A DNA stretch of 64,000 nucleotides from Daphnia carinata (GCF_022539665.2 NC_081331.1:12432638-12496637), one strand, 5' to 3'; numbered from the stretch's first letter, positions 13,169 to 28,128 are shown. Numbers and translations are program-made. The notes: generated from the letters alone by a model not told the origin.

Positions 13169-13393
13169 ATGGCTATTATCGTTGTAACCGGATCGACTGG
13201 AGGAAGCCGTCGGGATCCTTCTATTTCTTCGCTGGCGGCAGGAGACGGCCCAACTTCCGGAGGAGAGGACCAGCAAGAAAAAGATTCAGGTTGCGATCCG
13301 TCTGATCTTTGGATGCTATCTCCATCAGCCGCATCCGTTTTGTGCGGTCATTTGCCCATCACCAGTGGCCACCATTCTCAACACCACCTCCAG
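13169..13393 (+). CDS. DYRK4: Alternative first coding exon of the DYRK kinase (75 codons)
   Basis: An ATG in good context (AAGATGG) opens 75 codons rich in Ser, Gly and Asp, ending HSQHHLQ just before CAG|GTTTGC. Without splicing, the frame would stop three codons later. Codon use and GC are those of coding sequence, unlike the flanks. The donor is in phase 0, which is what the shared exon at 49961 needs. Joined to it, the kinase is 660 aa, close to the 520-600 aa usual for vertebrate DYRK2 and DYRK4. No domain is recognised in these 75 residues. The donor is weak at +3 to +5. The link to 49961 is inferred from phase, strand and position across a 36.6 kb intron; a separate short gene is less likely. 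Confidence 0.6.
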
Positions 13394-13566
13394 GTTTGCT
13401 CCTAACTGCATGACGTCCGTCCTTTTACTATTTATTAGATTACTTCTCTTTCTTTTTTCTTTTATTCTTATTGCTCGAATGATTTCGCTGACCGATCGAT
13501 CCCATCAGAGTTAATGAGCGACAACGACGAGCGATGATTAAAAGCGATGTTGATAAAAGCATTGGC

Positions 13567-13603
13567 TATAAATAAAAGCTGTTGACTCACAGGATTTTCA
13601 TTG
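13567..13603 (+). promoter_or_regulatory. Candidate core promoter: TATA box and initiator
   Basis: TATAAATAAAAG starts at 13567, and an arthropod-type initiator TCATTG lies at 13598-13603 with its A 33 bases downstream, the canonical spacing. It sits 170 bases inside the intron after the coding exon at 13169. No coding frame follows directly. TATA-like strings are frequent in AT-rich DNA, so chance is a real alternative. Confidence 0.2.
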
Positions 13604-16600
13604 ATTCCACCATCGTCTCTTCTTTTTTTTTTCTTTTAAAGCAAGAGAGAAAATAAGAAAAAAAAATCGAGCGGATAGAGATAAAGGAAACTATAAAAGA
13701 TCGGATTCTTTTCTGCCGTTCCAGAAAAATCGGTGAAACCTTGTTTGGCATGTACGGTGTAGAGGGGAATAATAACGTGCGCTCGGGTGGCTTGGCCTCT
13801 TGTACTTTTGGCAGCCAAAACACCCTCCTCTCTCTCTCAAAAAAAAAGGAAAAATTTCAGCAACGAAGACATTTTGTACATGTTCAACAAAAAAAAAAAG
13901 GGAAAAGCTGGCCGCCTCCGTTGCTTCTTATTGTTATGATTTATTTTTCCGACGTGCAGATCTTTTGTTATTATGATGGACTTTTTCTTGGCGTCGTCCT
14001 GTTTTTGTTCATCCCTCGGAGACTTAGCAGCATCCACGCACCAATCGTCTTCCTTCCGTCGCCTTCTTTTTTTTTTTTTTTTTTTTTCACGTGCGATGTC
14101 AGAATGGTTTAGCCGATCGATGTGATGGCGACGAGTTCGGGCGGAGCGCTTAACACGACGGCAGACCCCCAAAAGAAAAAAGTAGTTTCTACGTCCCCAC
14201 TTCTCTCACTAGAACATATTGGGTTTTCTCTGTCATCGTTCTTCGTCCTTTCTTGACGTCATCGATCCGTGTTTAGTAGCCCTAAATCTCGAATAGGCAA
14301 AGAAGTTTGTTATAAAAAAAAAAATGGTGCAATCGAGACATCGTAGATCGAATGGCGGAAATCGAAATCTGAAATGATGGGCATCCGCTTTCCATCTGCA
14401 ATTGTACTGTTCTTCTTTTTGCCGTTCTTTATGAAACGTAGTGACAGCTTGTCCAGGAGACTAGCAACTTGAATGATCTCCTGGCTTTGACTCTTAATCA
14501 GAGCCTGTCTAAGCGGAGAGGAAAGAGACGCATCGTTCATCCGCAACGACGCTCTAATATCGGGCGTTCATCCAGCCATTTGATTTTAGCTGGCTAAATA
14601 AAGAAAATAAAAAAGGGGGGGACCCAACAGGAGCGTTTCATTTCAAGTGTAGGCGGCGGAGGAAAGGCGTAAGGCAAGCAGATATCCGTCGTTTTCTCTC
14701 GCTCTGTCTTTCCGTGCCAATGATTTTATAGTGGGAGCGAAAAGGAAGGAGCGAATAAGACGTTCGTGCGCGCATCCCAGATGGGGATCCGCAGGAAGGC
14801 GTTCTATACATGTAGGACTGATAGAGATGGAGGGGAGGGGAGGGGGAGGTAGGCGCGAACGACAGACAGAGAGGGAAGGAAAGACTGGATCAATACCGGT
14901 GCTCCAGCGAAACTCTGTGCGTCTAGCAGATCGTTGTTCCATCGCATTTTTTTCTCTCTCCCCCCCCCCTCCTTATGTACTAGTTTGTACGAACAAATGG
15001 CGGCTTAACGTAATAGTAGAAATCCTTGAATTAGTATTGTGAATATTGACCTCGTCCTTCGTTGATAAACTTCCTGTGTTTCATTATACACACTAAATAT
15101 AGGTTTTTCTGTCTTTACATTTAAGTGCAGTTTTTAAAAAAATTTTCATGTCCTGCTGCGTTTACTCGGCCTGTCCATTATTTCAGAGAAATTCTTTGTG
15201 CGTCGTTTCCGCGTGACAACAGCCGGACCGGATGGGACGATATATCCGGAACTTTTGGATTTTAAAAGGGATGAGAAGGGTAATTTTCGTTTGTTGAACC
15301 AACAGGGTTCCCTTTTTTTTTTTCCGTTCGTACTTTTACGCACGATGATGAGTTTCTATCTAAGGGAGGATCCCGCTCCTATTTATTTAGTGTTACTACC
15401 CGAAAAATCCCGGTATTTTCGCCCTCCTCCCCTCTCAGTAAAGCGTGAACGATGTTTGGGAAAAACAAAGACAATATCCCTATATAGCCTCCCTTTGTTT
15501 GTTTGTTTGTTTTTTTCTAAAATTCAGGGGTTTGTTATACGATAGGAAAGTAAAGAGAGTTGCGTATTTTTTTAGAAAAAAAAGGGTGACAATTTTCAAA
15601 CGTGGAAATGCAATCCGATGATTTCCGATGGTCATCAAGATGTCAACCCTCCTGCAACAGTAGATATGACACGCACACCCTATAATGTAATACAATAGAA
15701 ACGTACGGGCACTGCTGATTGCGTGCGGTCACACATTTCCGTTTTCCTTTAGAGGGGGGAGAATCGTGAATCTAATTTGCATTTGTGTCACCAGCCAGTG
15801 GATATACTTGGATAATGGCTGATTGTGTTAGTATACGTCAGTACTCTCTAATCAAAATCTGAAAAAAAAAACCAAAAAAACTCGAGGACTTGTAACGGGT
15901 TAAATACTTTTCGTTGCATAACCAACGCCCAGTGGCGGTACCGGACAAAGACAATTAATTCCTCCCCACCCAAAAGGCGCTTGCCTTTTTTTTTTTATTT
16001 CTAGTAGCTCCTGTGTGCATATATATCTATTTACCGTTAGCTTCTGAATTAAAATAGAAAAAGAGATAACAAAAAAGGGAAAAAAATCAAAACAGATGGA
16101 ATCTCGTAATGAGTTCACTTCTACACAAGACAAACGCATAAAGCATATTTATTGTGATAACAAAAGACTTTGCCGAAGAGAAAATGAGAGAGCGGACATT
16201 TTTTGTTATAAATAAGAAAAGAAGAAAAAAACTAGGCTATCCCTACGGGTACGTTTTGCAGAGCTGATGGAAAGTTTTGCAGAGTTCCTAATAAACCCTA
16301 AGCCAAGGCCAGCTCCCGTTTCTTTCTTACGCTCGCTAAAAAAAAAAAGCACCTCCGACTGTGCAATGTTCCAAAGTCCAACATTACTTGCTCCGTTCAT
16401 TTCACGAAAAAAAAAAGATGCGGACATTCTCCACAAAAAATGTGATGGCAGCTTAACAGCAGAGAAGCCACCAGGAGGTCCGTCGTCCATTCTTCTTGTT
16501 TTTTTGTAAACTACGGCCCCATACTTTTGACAGCAGTAGCGTACACTAGTTTGAAGCTCTGCTACATGTGTACCTGAGAATGAAACCGCAACTAATGACA

Positions 16601-19600
16601 TAGATCATGAGAACTAAAAAGAAAAAAAAAAAAAAAAGGAAAAGGGAAAGAAAGAACAACAGTAGAGGACGAGTATGAGAAAATGTCGCATGGCATTCAG
16701 GGCCAGTCAGTTTTCTATATCTTTCACTAAGAGCCGAAATGTTCAAAAGCTACTACAGCACCTACACACCGTGGGGAAGCGTTTTTTTTTTCCCTTTTTA
16801 AATCGTCATGTCCTTGAGCTGTTGACAAACTGTTGATTATATCCAACACGAAACCTTCATCATCGTCTTCAATCCGTTACCTGCTGCTGACAATGAAGTT
16901 GAGCTTTTGATTCTATTGTGTGTGAAACGTGTGTGACTCCGCGCTGAAGAATTCTATCCACCAGCCACGCCTCGTTCATCATACTCTCTTGTAGAAATAT
17001 AGTTTCACTAAAAAGAAAAAAAAAAAAGATGTAGAGAAACCAATATGAATTGAAAAAAAAAAAAAAAAAATAAACCACAATAGGCGCTTTCGCTGTCTTC
17101 CTTCTTGTCGCAGTTTGACTTCACCGTGAGTGAAATCAATGGCTGAAAAAAAAAACAAAGGGATTCTCTTGTTCATTTTCGTTTTCTTTCTCTAACTGAA
17201 AGAAAGCAAAAGTGGCAGTCCCTATACACACAAAGGCATTCTCTATATTTGAGGTTTTTCTTGTTGCTCATTTTGTTGTTTCTTTTTTACCGCAGACTAT
17301 TCTTCTAATTGCTTTCCATTATTGTAACGCATCTATTTACTAATGCAGCCGACTGTGTCGACCTAAAAAATATCTCGAGCGCGTATACGTTTGGAGTTCC
17401 AGTCAATTTATTTGTTAATATATTTTTGAAGTCATTAGCATATTCACTGACAGGCTGCTAAATCCCGCATGTAATTGACATTCAGCTCTGAAGTGCTCAA
17501 CAAGCATTGCAGTCTGACGTTTACACGGATAAACTAGGATGTTAAAATATTGAAAGCGACGTTTCAACAACAACAAAAAAGATAAACGAGTGAGAGAATG
17601 GCTCCAAGCGTGAAAAGAATAGAAGCTCGCGTTTGATTCACGACGAACGGAAGTGAAGATGAGAGATGAATAATTAACTGTTCTCACTTTGTATATTATT
17701 CAGCAATGTTTGTCGCTCTCACAAGATTCTTTCGTGACCATTTCTGAAACGAGAATCATAGTCTTAAGGGAACTCGCGTTCTACCACCTCAAAGATGGTC
17801 CGTGAATACTAATGAGCTCCGTTTCATTCGTCGACGCTGTTTGGCCATTTGCACCGCGTGAAACGAGCAGACTGAATTTTCACGATGACCTTTTTTTTTT
17901 TTTTTTTAGAAAACATCGAGGCGTTGGCCCAAACTGGACAGGGTCTGAATTCCGATGCGATATAAAAGGAAAGGATTTTAAATATATTTAGAAACGTACG
18001 CGCTACGTTTTTTTAAAACCTGTGAAACGTAGCACAGAAACGAATGTATAACGAGGATGAATGAGACGTGCCAGTCTATTGGGGAACGTGTGTGCATATA
18101 TTTATAATACTGACACGTACCTATTGTTCGTTTGCTCCACTTCTGTCTCCATATTTCGTATTTTTTATTCTACTAAAAATTTTCACATGCATTGGCATCA
18201 AAAGAATCGATTGATGTCACTGTTTTTCTTCCTCACAACTCCCTTTCTAGCACGTCTGCTATGTGCCGTTGCACACGTGAGATGGAAGCGAAAGAGAGTG
18301 TGAAATAGAGAGCAGACATTCGCGGTGTTTTCAGAGCCGGTCGCTTGATTCCGTATCGATAACAAACTGCACCAACAAGACCAAAAGATAAGGAAATGAA
18401 AATGATGGGGTTTTTAGCTGATCTGCAAATGAAAGTGGCAAAGACGTTCTTTTTTTTTTTGTTTTTTGTTCTAACCGTCATTTTTCGAAAGGGAGGAGTA
18501 CATACCTAATTAGCAAACAGGTGTGTTCATCTAATTGTTAATGTATCCCTTTTGCTTTTTATTCACCATCATCAAACGAGGCAAAAAGATCGGACATCGA
18601 TACGCCAATTACAGGCGCCAGACACCGTTACCAAGATGGATTCGATTTCTTTTATTTTTCGTGTGTATTAACCCAACTGTTTACTAGTAGTTTCCGTGCC
18701 ACCAAGTTCGATAACAAACTTTCACTTCTAAAATCTATCGTCGAAAAATGCGCGATTTTTGTTTCTGTCACTACGCTACGCTGATTCACCTGATCGCGAA
18801 TAATCAAGCGAAACGTTACACGTTTTACCTGACCTAACCTTTTCTTTTCTTTTCTCCGCTGTTTTCTAAATTTTGGAAGATTGGTATATACTTTACACGA
18901 GGAGCGAAATAAAACAGCTTTGGCTTGATTCTTCGTAACGTGATAATGATTTCTTTTTTTTTGCCTTTTTTGTTTTTTTTTAATTTTGAAAATAATCTTC
19001 GTCGTATACGCTGCTGCCCTTTAGCTCCTTTTGTTTCGGTTACCTTGCCCTAGTAGTTCGTTTTTAATGGTACACACCAAACATCATCACACGTTCAACG
19101 TTCCGACCTACAACAAACTTCGCATAGGCATTCACTCTCTCACTTTTCATTTTCACGAGCGTCTTTTTTCGAAGAATATGATGGTCCTATTTTTTAACGA
19201 CCCGCGTTAGGCTCGATCCTCCAGCAACGAGCGTCAGACCACGTTTGCACGTTTTTCTCTTGGTCGTAAAAATCTATATGCGGGGAAATAATTTGAGAAT
19301 ATTTATTTTTTTAATTTTTTCTAAATAGTTAACGGTGTTTTTTTTTCTTTTTTTTTTTTAAGTTCTTTGCGTGTTACACACGCTAGCGTTTTAAAATTAT
19401 ATCGGGGTTTTCTATTATTTTTTTTCTCTTTCACGAGATGCACACGACAAACTGTTAAAGAGCTCTTGAGTCAATGCGAATAAGGAAAGACCCAATTACA
19501 TGGGGCTTTGCCCGCAGTACGACATCAATAGGAAACACTCGACGCTGTGCGATTATGTACCACATTGACGTAGGGGTCTAATTCTTTTAAGCAAAAAATA

Positions 19601-22600
19601 AAGGGAAATTCATTTTTCACTTTAAGGCGAATGTTTTTTTTTTTAAGTTTTTCAATGTCTCCCCTCTCTTTTAAAGAGGCACCCACAATTGATTTCCAAG
19701 AGACTTTTTCTTTTCATTTTACCGTTAGCATCCGTCTTTGGGTGTGTTAGCCTTAAACCAAACAAAATAACAGCCACTCGTAAGGAAAATATGAAAGGGA
19801 CCGACCCCAGTTATTATCAGAAATATACACTTGAGTGTATTTTTATTTAGACTATATTTTTTTTTTTTGAGCTGAGGGTTATTTTTCCCTATTATTTGCA
19901 GAATTTCACCTTCTTATTAAACGAAAGCGCTTCAATTGTTATTTTTTTAAAAACAAATCCCTGCCGTGACATTATTCAATAATCGTTGTAACTATATGCG
20001 TCCTCCTCTTCTGGTTTCTCTTTTTTTTTTCTCTTCGCTCTTCCGTTATCCCGTTTCTTCTTTTTCACGTCAATAATCTTCGAAAGATTACATAGCATTT
20101 TGGGCACCCCCCCCCTCCCTGTGGGATATATGTCGATATGGTGAAAAAAAAAAAAGGGAAATTGGTGAGAGCCTCTACATGCCGCCTTTTCTCCATCATC
20201 AACACTTGTTCATCATTTTCGCGGTAGTACCGCAGCACCAGCTGCGTTCGAATCCAAAAGCTCCTCGAGGCAAGAATAAAAAAAAACGAATCGAAATAAT
20301 TTTATTCAGCAAAAAAGATGAAATTTTCAATGACGTTCGCTTCTTGTTTTTCTAAACGCAAAATGAGAGAAAGTGCAAGTCGGCCGTTTCATCTTTCCAA
20401 CGCACCTCATCTTTGGATATTGAACAACCGGCCGACTGCGTGTCTAATATCCGGCCTTTACAAAAAAAAAAAAAAGCCCTCATTGAAAAAAGAAAGAAAA
20501 AAAAAATCATCACCACAACCGCAAGTCCACCACAGCCATTTTTCTTTCTATAACCGGAGCGATGACAGTCACTTTCTCTATATGGGTTGTTGATTGGTTA
20601 GTTTGAACGCGATTTTGCGCTTTTCAAAAAGCAATAAATATAGAGAGCTCTATTAATAACTATTAAATGTCAAGCTCCAGTACATTTTGTTGCTTTGCCA
20701 TTTTTAACGAGCCGATTTCGTTTGTAAAGAATTTTTTGAAAATATTTTATTAACAGACGACGTGGGCGATTAAAAATAGTTGCACTAGGGTGGAGTCTCT
20801 CGTATAATCAGTTGACAGGCTATGAGGTCGTGAATATTTATGGGTAATCGCTCTCTAGCTGCCCTACTGTTGTTTGTGGGCTAACGTTAATGAGCCAGTG
20901 CCAACAAACGAATAAACAACAGTCGATAAAATAGAGAAGAAAAAAAAAAATAAATAAATAGAGAAAACGGACAGCGAAAAGAAAGAACTTTGCACGTAAT
21001 AAACACACGTAGCACATCCTACAAGGAATCGAGTTCGATTCGCCACGGGTGTCACGCGTATGGCTTTTTATTTTTTTTTTCGTAACAAAAAGGCACGGAC
21101 GCTTTCCTACAGACATTTCCTTCTCTTGTTTTTTTTTATTTTATCGTGAAAAAAAAAACAAAACAAACAAAACAACGGGATTTAGCGAGGTATGTTCTAC
21201 TAGTCCTTTCTCACTCGTTACATTATTTTCGATTGAACGTTGAGTGCATACACCTGTGTCTGTGTGTATAGACGACCTGTTATTAGAAGCTATGATTACG
21301 ACGGGCGCCGCTGCAGCCGATTTGCGAGCAACGTAACCGTGAAAATTTGGGTTTCTCTTTCGCTATGTTTTTTTTTTGTTTTCGTCCATAAGGTCTGTGC
21401 TGAAATGCTTGACCGTTTAAATTCTTTACCACAGTTCCCACTTTTTGTTTAAATTTAATTTCCATAAATTCCTCGTATTTTTTTTTTTTTTTGTTGCTTC
21501 TTTGCACTTGTTACGAACTGTTGATCCATTAGGTAGCAAGAACTTCAACTTGTCCTTCTGTATCGCTCGCTTGTTTTCTCTGCGGACACATTTTTCTTTC
21601 GTGAAAACTACAAGATCCAAAAACATAAGCTTTCCTTTCTTTTTCTGCGCTTTTCATTCGGTATGTTACGTTCGCCTTTCTGAGGACGAGCCTGCCATTT
21701 CGGCTTATATCTTATGTATCTATCCGTCGTGCTCGACCTTCCTTTGTTGTCCGATTTGGCCGTGAAATGGCTTTTTATTTTCTCTTTACACACCCAGAAA
21801 ATCCCGCTTATTCCTTTTTTTTTTTGCTGGGCTCTTGTGGCCGTCGTCAGTCGTTTAAACAAGAAAGAAATAATACATAAAAAAAGGAGCTTTTTTTTCG
21901 CACATGCGGACGCTTCGTGAGTCGGATACAAGCAACAGATAACAAGAGTGTATAGACGGCCAAAGGAGATGAGGTGAAAGTTGCACGTCTTAACGGCCAT
22001 ATAATCCCATCTCTTTCCGACGAATGCAACTCTTGAGTATGTTCTCTTATACATTGTGCCTCTTGTATAAATTCTTCTATAGCCATGTTTTTTTTTATCG
22101 TTTTCGCGTAATAAAGAAACAAAAAAAAGTGAGCAACTTCAGAATATACCTTTTCTATACACACGTAAAGCTGTTTTATACATACCTGCAAACAACATTA
22201 TTGACAGTAGGGCACTTAAACTTGCACTTGTTATTCGAAATTTCCCACACACGTAAAAAAATGGAAACATAATCATTTTTCCTTTCTATGTTGGTTTTGG
22301 AAATAATGAATAAAAAACAAAACAAAAAAAAACCTCGAACCGACAAGGCGACAACTTGCGGCAAAGAAAAATGAAACAAAAGAAGAAGCCGTTTGTGTGT
22401 TCTATATATAAACTAGGTGTCTGTGGTGTACCCAACAGCACGAAAAGAAAAAGTCTATAACGCAAACTACTAAACGTCGCGTTCATCATCTCGTTTAGTT
22501 GCAAAAAGAAAAACGAACGCCAGTTCTCTTTCTCTTTTTCTCCGAACTAAATCGTGCCCAATGATGGGTTACCGTATACTTGTACACTCTGCTGGCCGAT

Positions 22601-25600
22601 GATGGGAACGGCCGAGAAAAGAAAATAAATAAAGCGTGTTAGGCTTTATATGTTACTGCATGGCCCAAGAAAAAGAAGGCACAATGGCGCCTCTTCGTGC
22701 TGCATTATAATAGTGTATTCTTATTTATTTTTTTTTTACCTGTTGGGCAAATTTTCCTGTGCGTTACATCCTCACGCTCGCTGCAATCACGCGTCCAAAA
22801 GAGACCCCCGTGTTGCTGATCGCCCGGCCGCCAAACAATTGTTCGCATTCGCCATGCTGTTGGTATAACAAGAACCCGATTTTTTTTTTGTTTTTTAACA
22901 ATAGCATGGACATGGCACCAGAAACCGACAGCCTCTTACACATTTTTACCTGTGTGTGTAGAAAGTGAAAAGAACTCGGGTGGCCCTGCATGGTATTCTC
23001 TTACGCAATTCACCTCTGAGAAAGGGATGAATAACGGGAACACTATAAGCTTATTTTATGATATACATGGCGAACTATATTTCGTAAGAAAGACATCATC
23101 TCGGCAAACACTTCATCAGGCAAGCAAAAAAATAAATAAATAAGGAGTGCTGAGTTAATCTGAATATCTAAAAGAAGAAAAAAAGGGAAGAGTTCCCACC
23201 GACTATTCACTTTCTCTTTCATTCATTCGTGTTTTTTTTTTTTTGTTTTACTCCGGCGTCGCTACCTTATCTTCTTCTGCTTTAATGAGGTTAATTATGC
23301 TGCCGGGCTATATCATTCCATCATCGTCTTTGATAGCATTATACTCACAAGAGAGTTCACATGTTTTTGTATTCTTTGCCTCACGTGTAGATCTCCGATG
23401 CAAAAGCAAAACGCTATCATCATCTCTCATTTTCTCCCCTCTCACCCGTCGATGTGGACCTGCCCATCCGTTGTTTAGGCCGATTATTGTAAACCGTATG
23501 TAGATGCAAAGATCAGTGAGCAAGAAAAACTTTCGATTTCGTTTTTTTTTTTTTTTTGTCGGGAAAACGACGCTCAGTCATGCGAAAGGAAACTGACACG
23601 TAACAAACGAGCGCGCGTGTCTTCTCTATTCTTCACAACCTACGCAGAAAGCAATGCAACAACACGCACAGCTCCTCCACCACGTGTGTTAATGTTTTAT
23701 AAATACCTGTGAGGGGGGAAAAGCAAAAAAATTATGTAGCGTGCTGTTATAAACTGGCACTTAGTCCAGCATTTCACAAACCTCGATCCGAATAAGCGGT
23801 TTCAAATTTATTTGGCGTAGGTGCGCAGTCTGGCCACCGAATGATTCGCTTTTTCTAATCGACTTTTGAATTCGTTTGATAGATATAATTTTTTTCCAAT
23901 TCCAACCAATAAAGGAATAATAATTAGAGGGAGGGGGAAGGGGTTGAATCTCTTTTTCTGATTGGAATTAAAAACAATAATCATTAAACAAAAAAACGAG
24001 GTCCAAACATGTGCGTGTGAATATCAGGGCTAGCGTTAATGAACGCTAAACAAAAAAAAGTGGTGAAAATGTGTAGCAGCAAACAAAAAAAAAACAAAAA
24101 AACAAAAGAATGTCGTTAGTGCACGACGCGTTTACGACCCGTTCGCAATCTGAATTTTATTTTCAAGTTGAAAAGAAATTTTCACTTTTTTTTTTGACGG
24201 ACGTATAACTCTATGGTCTACATTAAATATATATAAGCCAACACGAAGACTAATTACATATAGACGACCATCGAGGTGAGAGTGGCTTATAAAGTGTTAT
24301 GACCCAGCTAAATATTTTGAAAACAATTTCACAAAAGGAGGGCAGCGGCAGACTCGACTTGTTGAAAAGCAGCAAAAAAAAAAATAAATAAAACTCCTTC
24401 TTAATTACATCATACGTTCGCTGTTTTCTATTGATTCTCGCAGGCAATTAATTCACCTTCTTTTTTTTTTAAATTTAAAGCGTCCGCTAATCAAAATGGA
24501 GCGCAATGATTTTGTTTTATCTACCACCCAAAGGCAAATGAAGCGAAAGAAGACCTAACCTATACCTTGACCTGCTGCTGTAGACTGACTTAACATTAAC
24601 GATCTCTCGCTCTCTCTCACCATCACTCTCTTTTTGCGATGATGCCACTACCGCTTGATTTCCATTTCAAAACGCTGATGGCGAATAGACTGTCCATTTT
24701 TTCGCCAAAGCGCATTTCGAAAAATGTATTTCTCTATGCCGAAACAGTTCACCTTCAAATAATCAACATTCTTATCGAGCAAGTTTTTCTTTTTTCGTAT
24801 TCTAGTCGGCTAGAATTGCCAATTTTGGAAAATGCCATTGTTAAAAGGCAAATTGGAACTCGTTACTTTCAGCGCGCTGCTTCTACACGTGAGTGAAGGG
24901 GCAGGCTGGGTGGGAAAAAAAAAACTGGTTATGTCTTGCACACACAGACAACTCCCGACTATACACGATTACAGGCAAAAGCGATGATCCCATAACCCGA
25001 TTGGCTTGAAAAAACAAAACAAAAAAAAATTACCGTACTTTGTACACACTGTGCCGCTGTCAGTGTTTTTGCGGGAGACCTTATTACAAGTCGTCAAACG
25101 CCAAAGGGCGTAGGCTATGTTTTGTTTATTTTAGATGTCAAAAAATTGGGAAATAGAACAGCAACGTGAACAAACAAAGTCTATTTTCGAGTGTCTTGTT
25201 TCTGCCATCCGCAACGCAAGAAGAATTACAAGCAGATTGGAAAGGTGAATGCAAAAACACCTACGTGACGCTACAAGGTGTTCATAACAAACCTTTTCGT
25301 ATAAAATCACAATTTGCGTTTTTGACGTCAATCATAAATTGAAGTGTATTTATTTATTTTTTTTTTTGCCCATTCCTGAATACACAAAGAGGCATCGAAC
25401 AGACGAATGACTAGGAGATTGTTGACGTCCTTTGCCCCTCTATTTCGTGAGCTGGGAAGCAAAAAAAAAAAACACAATCTGTAACCGAGAAAGAAAAATC
25501 ATAACAATATCATCGTAATAACTGACTAGCACTAGGCCACAGAACCACGCCATTTTACGACCCATGTTCCTTCTCAGATGTTTCACACTCACTCATTATT

Positions 25601-25784
25601 CACTATCTCTATTCGAATTCTAGCGCCCCGTATACACAACGCGCTAGTCCCGACTTCCAATGATTTACAGAGAGGGAAAGTCTTTTGTATTTTTCGTGTC
25701 TTTCGATTCTTCTTTCTTATAGAGTTAGTGCGTTTGCACGAGAAAGAAACATTAAGAACGTCAAAGATAACTCCCCCCCCCGTT

Positions 25785-25803
25785 TCTCTCTCTCTCTCTC
25801 TCT
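25785..25803. repeat. TC/GA microsatellite
   Basis: About nine TC units directly after a run of nine C residues. Simple repeat in the DYRK intron. Confidence 0.9.
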
Positions 25804-26230
25804 TTCGTAATCTGAATACTAGGGTACTGTCGATCTACTAAACAACCCAAATACTTAACAGCGACTAGTTAAACGAACACACGAATAAGCAAGGTCGTTG
25901 AAAACATCACGACAAGCACGACGGTCGAAAGATTTGGACGATTCAAACTCGATCAGCGGCAAGCAGCGTACGTGATAATAGGCAACAATGGTCGGTTTCA
26001 AATCAAATCAAGACGGAGAGAAACATAAAAAGAATGCTACGTTTTCTTTTTTTTTTTTCAAATTAAGAAAGAGGTGGAATCATCTGCCCACATACCCCCC
26101 TAGAACAATGTACCGAATAGAAAGGATGGAACAAATAAACAAACGGCACACATCATAAAAAATGACCATCGTCGTTGGTCATCAAACGAATTGTTTTCTT
26201 TCCAATGATTTCCTTTTTTTGTGTGTGTTT

Positions 26231-26251
26231 CTCTCTCTCTCTCTCTCTCTC
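26231..26251. repeat. CT/AG microsatellite
   Basis: Ten uninterrupted CT units in the long DYRK intron. Confidence 0.9.
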
Positions 26252-28107
26252 GCGTCTCGTACGCATTTTTATTCCAATCAAATAAGGCGAGAGAGTTGGA
26301 TTTCAAGGTTTTTGTTAATACGTATAAAATTTTTTTTATGTGTATCGCGAGCCGTGTGTATATCTATAACGAAAACGAGGCATGGCATCGTATGGGACAC
26401 ATTCTTGGACATTTCTTTCTATTGAGGTTTTTGACTATGCAGCTGGCGTCTCGATTTCAACATGTTGCGCATGGCGAGAGGACCTTGAGACACAAAAAAA
26501 AAAAGATAGGAGAGATATCTATGCTAGTACTATACTGCCGAACTAATAGAGACTGGCCGGAGGTGACGGCCCAACGGGTTATACTAGTCTAAGCAAACGA
26601 ACGGGTGCGGGAGAGAAAAAAGGAGTGGCCGCCTTCCTTTTTTTAATTTTACACCCATGCTACACATATATAATAACGTCACGGACTGCCCAGCAGCACT
26701 ATAGGTCCCTGTTTGTTTTTCAATAATGACACCGACATACCGCCTCTCCATTTACCTCGTAAAAAAAAACACAACCGACAAAATGATATTGGTCAAATAA
26801 ATAGCCTATAGCAAATGTGGACTGCACTTTACCGTTTTGTACTTCGTAACTCAGCAAAGTGTGAGACTTCTATATCTAATTGCCTATCGCCATTCTGATC
26901 AAATTTGAAAAGGAGTCCAATATGTTTTATGAGAACCAGACACTCGAATTTGCGGACGGCCTTCTCTACAATGGCGTCATAGTAAAACAAGAGTTCACCA
27001 GTTTCTTGAGCGTCCTGTAGGTCACGTAGATAACGAGCTCGGCCCCTACGGCGTCATGAAGTGCGATGGTGTAACAGGTATGCGTGTCGTCATTGTCACG
27101 CAGCTACGTTCCGCTTCGCCATTTTATTTCAAATATTTTGTTTGCGTTGTACCGGAGAAAGGAAAACAAACTTACGAAGGCGTTTATTTTATTCCGTACT
27201 TTTTCAATTAGATTTTTTTGAAAGAAAAGAGGGTCGTCATGTCCAAAGAACCGTCTCCGGCCCTCCTTTTGTTTTGTCCACACACAATTCAACCTGTTGG
27301 GAAAGGATGAAAAGATTTCATGAAGCCTTGACCGATATATCTCCCTGCGGTTGATTGTACATACTCGGCCGGTTGCTGTCTACGTGATGTATGCGCTAGA
27401 GCGCGGCTTTACGAGGAGAAGGCCCTTCGCAAACCTCCAAAGAATAGACAAGAGTAGGAGGATGCCTTGTCTTTTTTTTTTATTCTATTCAAGTGAGGAG
27501 ATAAAAAAAAAAGCAAAACACCCAGACCTGTATGGGAAACAAAAGATGGAAGCCAAAAAGAGAAAGAGCTTTGAAGATTTTTCAGCCTTACATTAGTCGG
27601 CAGTGTACACTAGGTACGTGCACTTATTGTAAAGATGACATATAGGAGGAGCGTATGAATTTGAGCAACGTTCTCTTCTGTCTTTTCTGCGCAATATTTA
27701 AAATATGTAAAGCAAAGCTTAGATTCCCGAGAGCCTTACGCTTTAGAGCCCCTACCACTCTGGCCGGAACTATATGGCAAAGGCGGAGTAGACGGATAGT
27801 TCCGTTTTATTATGACTACACTATCCTTCATTTTTAATTCACTCTGAGAACGTCGTTTTGTTATATCAAACGAACGTCCATGTCTTTATATGTCTACATC
27901 ATTTAAATATTCCGTGTGATTATCTCTCATCATCCGTCATGTGACCCAGCAGGCTAGTGGTATGTGCAGGACATAACACACTCACATCTTGATGATAATG
28001 GCCATGAGGAGGACGAGATGTTTTTTTTTTTATTGATCCAACACTAAATGCTCATTCAACTCTCCTCTATCTATCTCTCTAGTCCATCCCTCTTATTATT
28101 CTTTCCA

Positions 28108-28128
28108 TTTTTTTTTTTTTTTTTTTTT
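28108..28128. repeat. Poly(T) tract, 21 bases
   Basis: One of the longest of the many T homopolymers in this intron. It is not flanked by target-site duplications or by a preceding retroposed sequence that I can see, so it is more likely slippage than a retroposon tail. Confidence 0.85.

Noticed and set aside
16254-16509. 80-codon plus-strand frame near 16267
   Set aside because: Its start lies in a short direct repeat and it contains A-run-encoded Lys blocks, with an opposing open frame on the minus strand.
20221-20280. tRNA B-box-like GTTCGAATCC near 20246
   Set aside because: Flanks do not form an acceptor or anticodon stem.
21445-22191. Overlapping open frames of 106-148 codons on both strands
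   Set aside because: They are dominated by Phe, Lys and Ser from T/A runs and show no coding-like composition.
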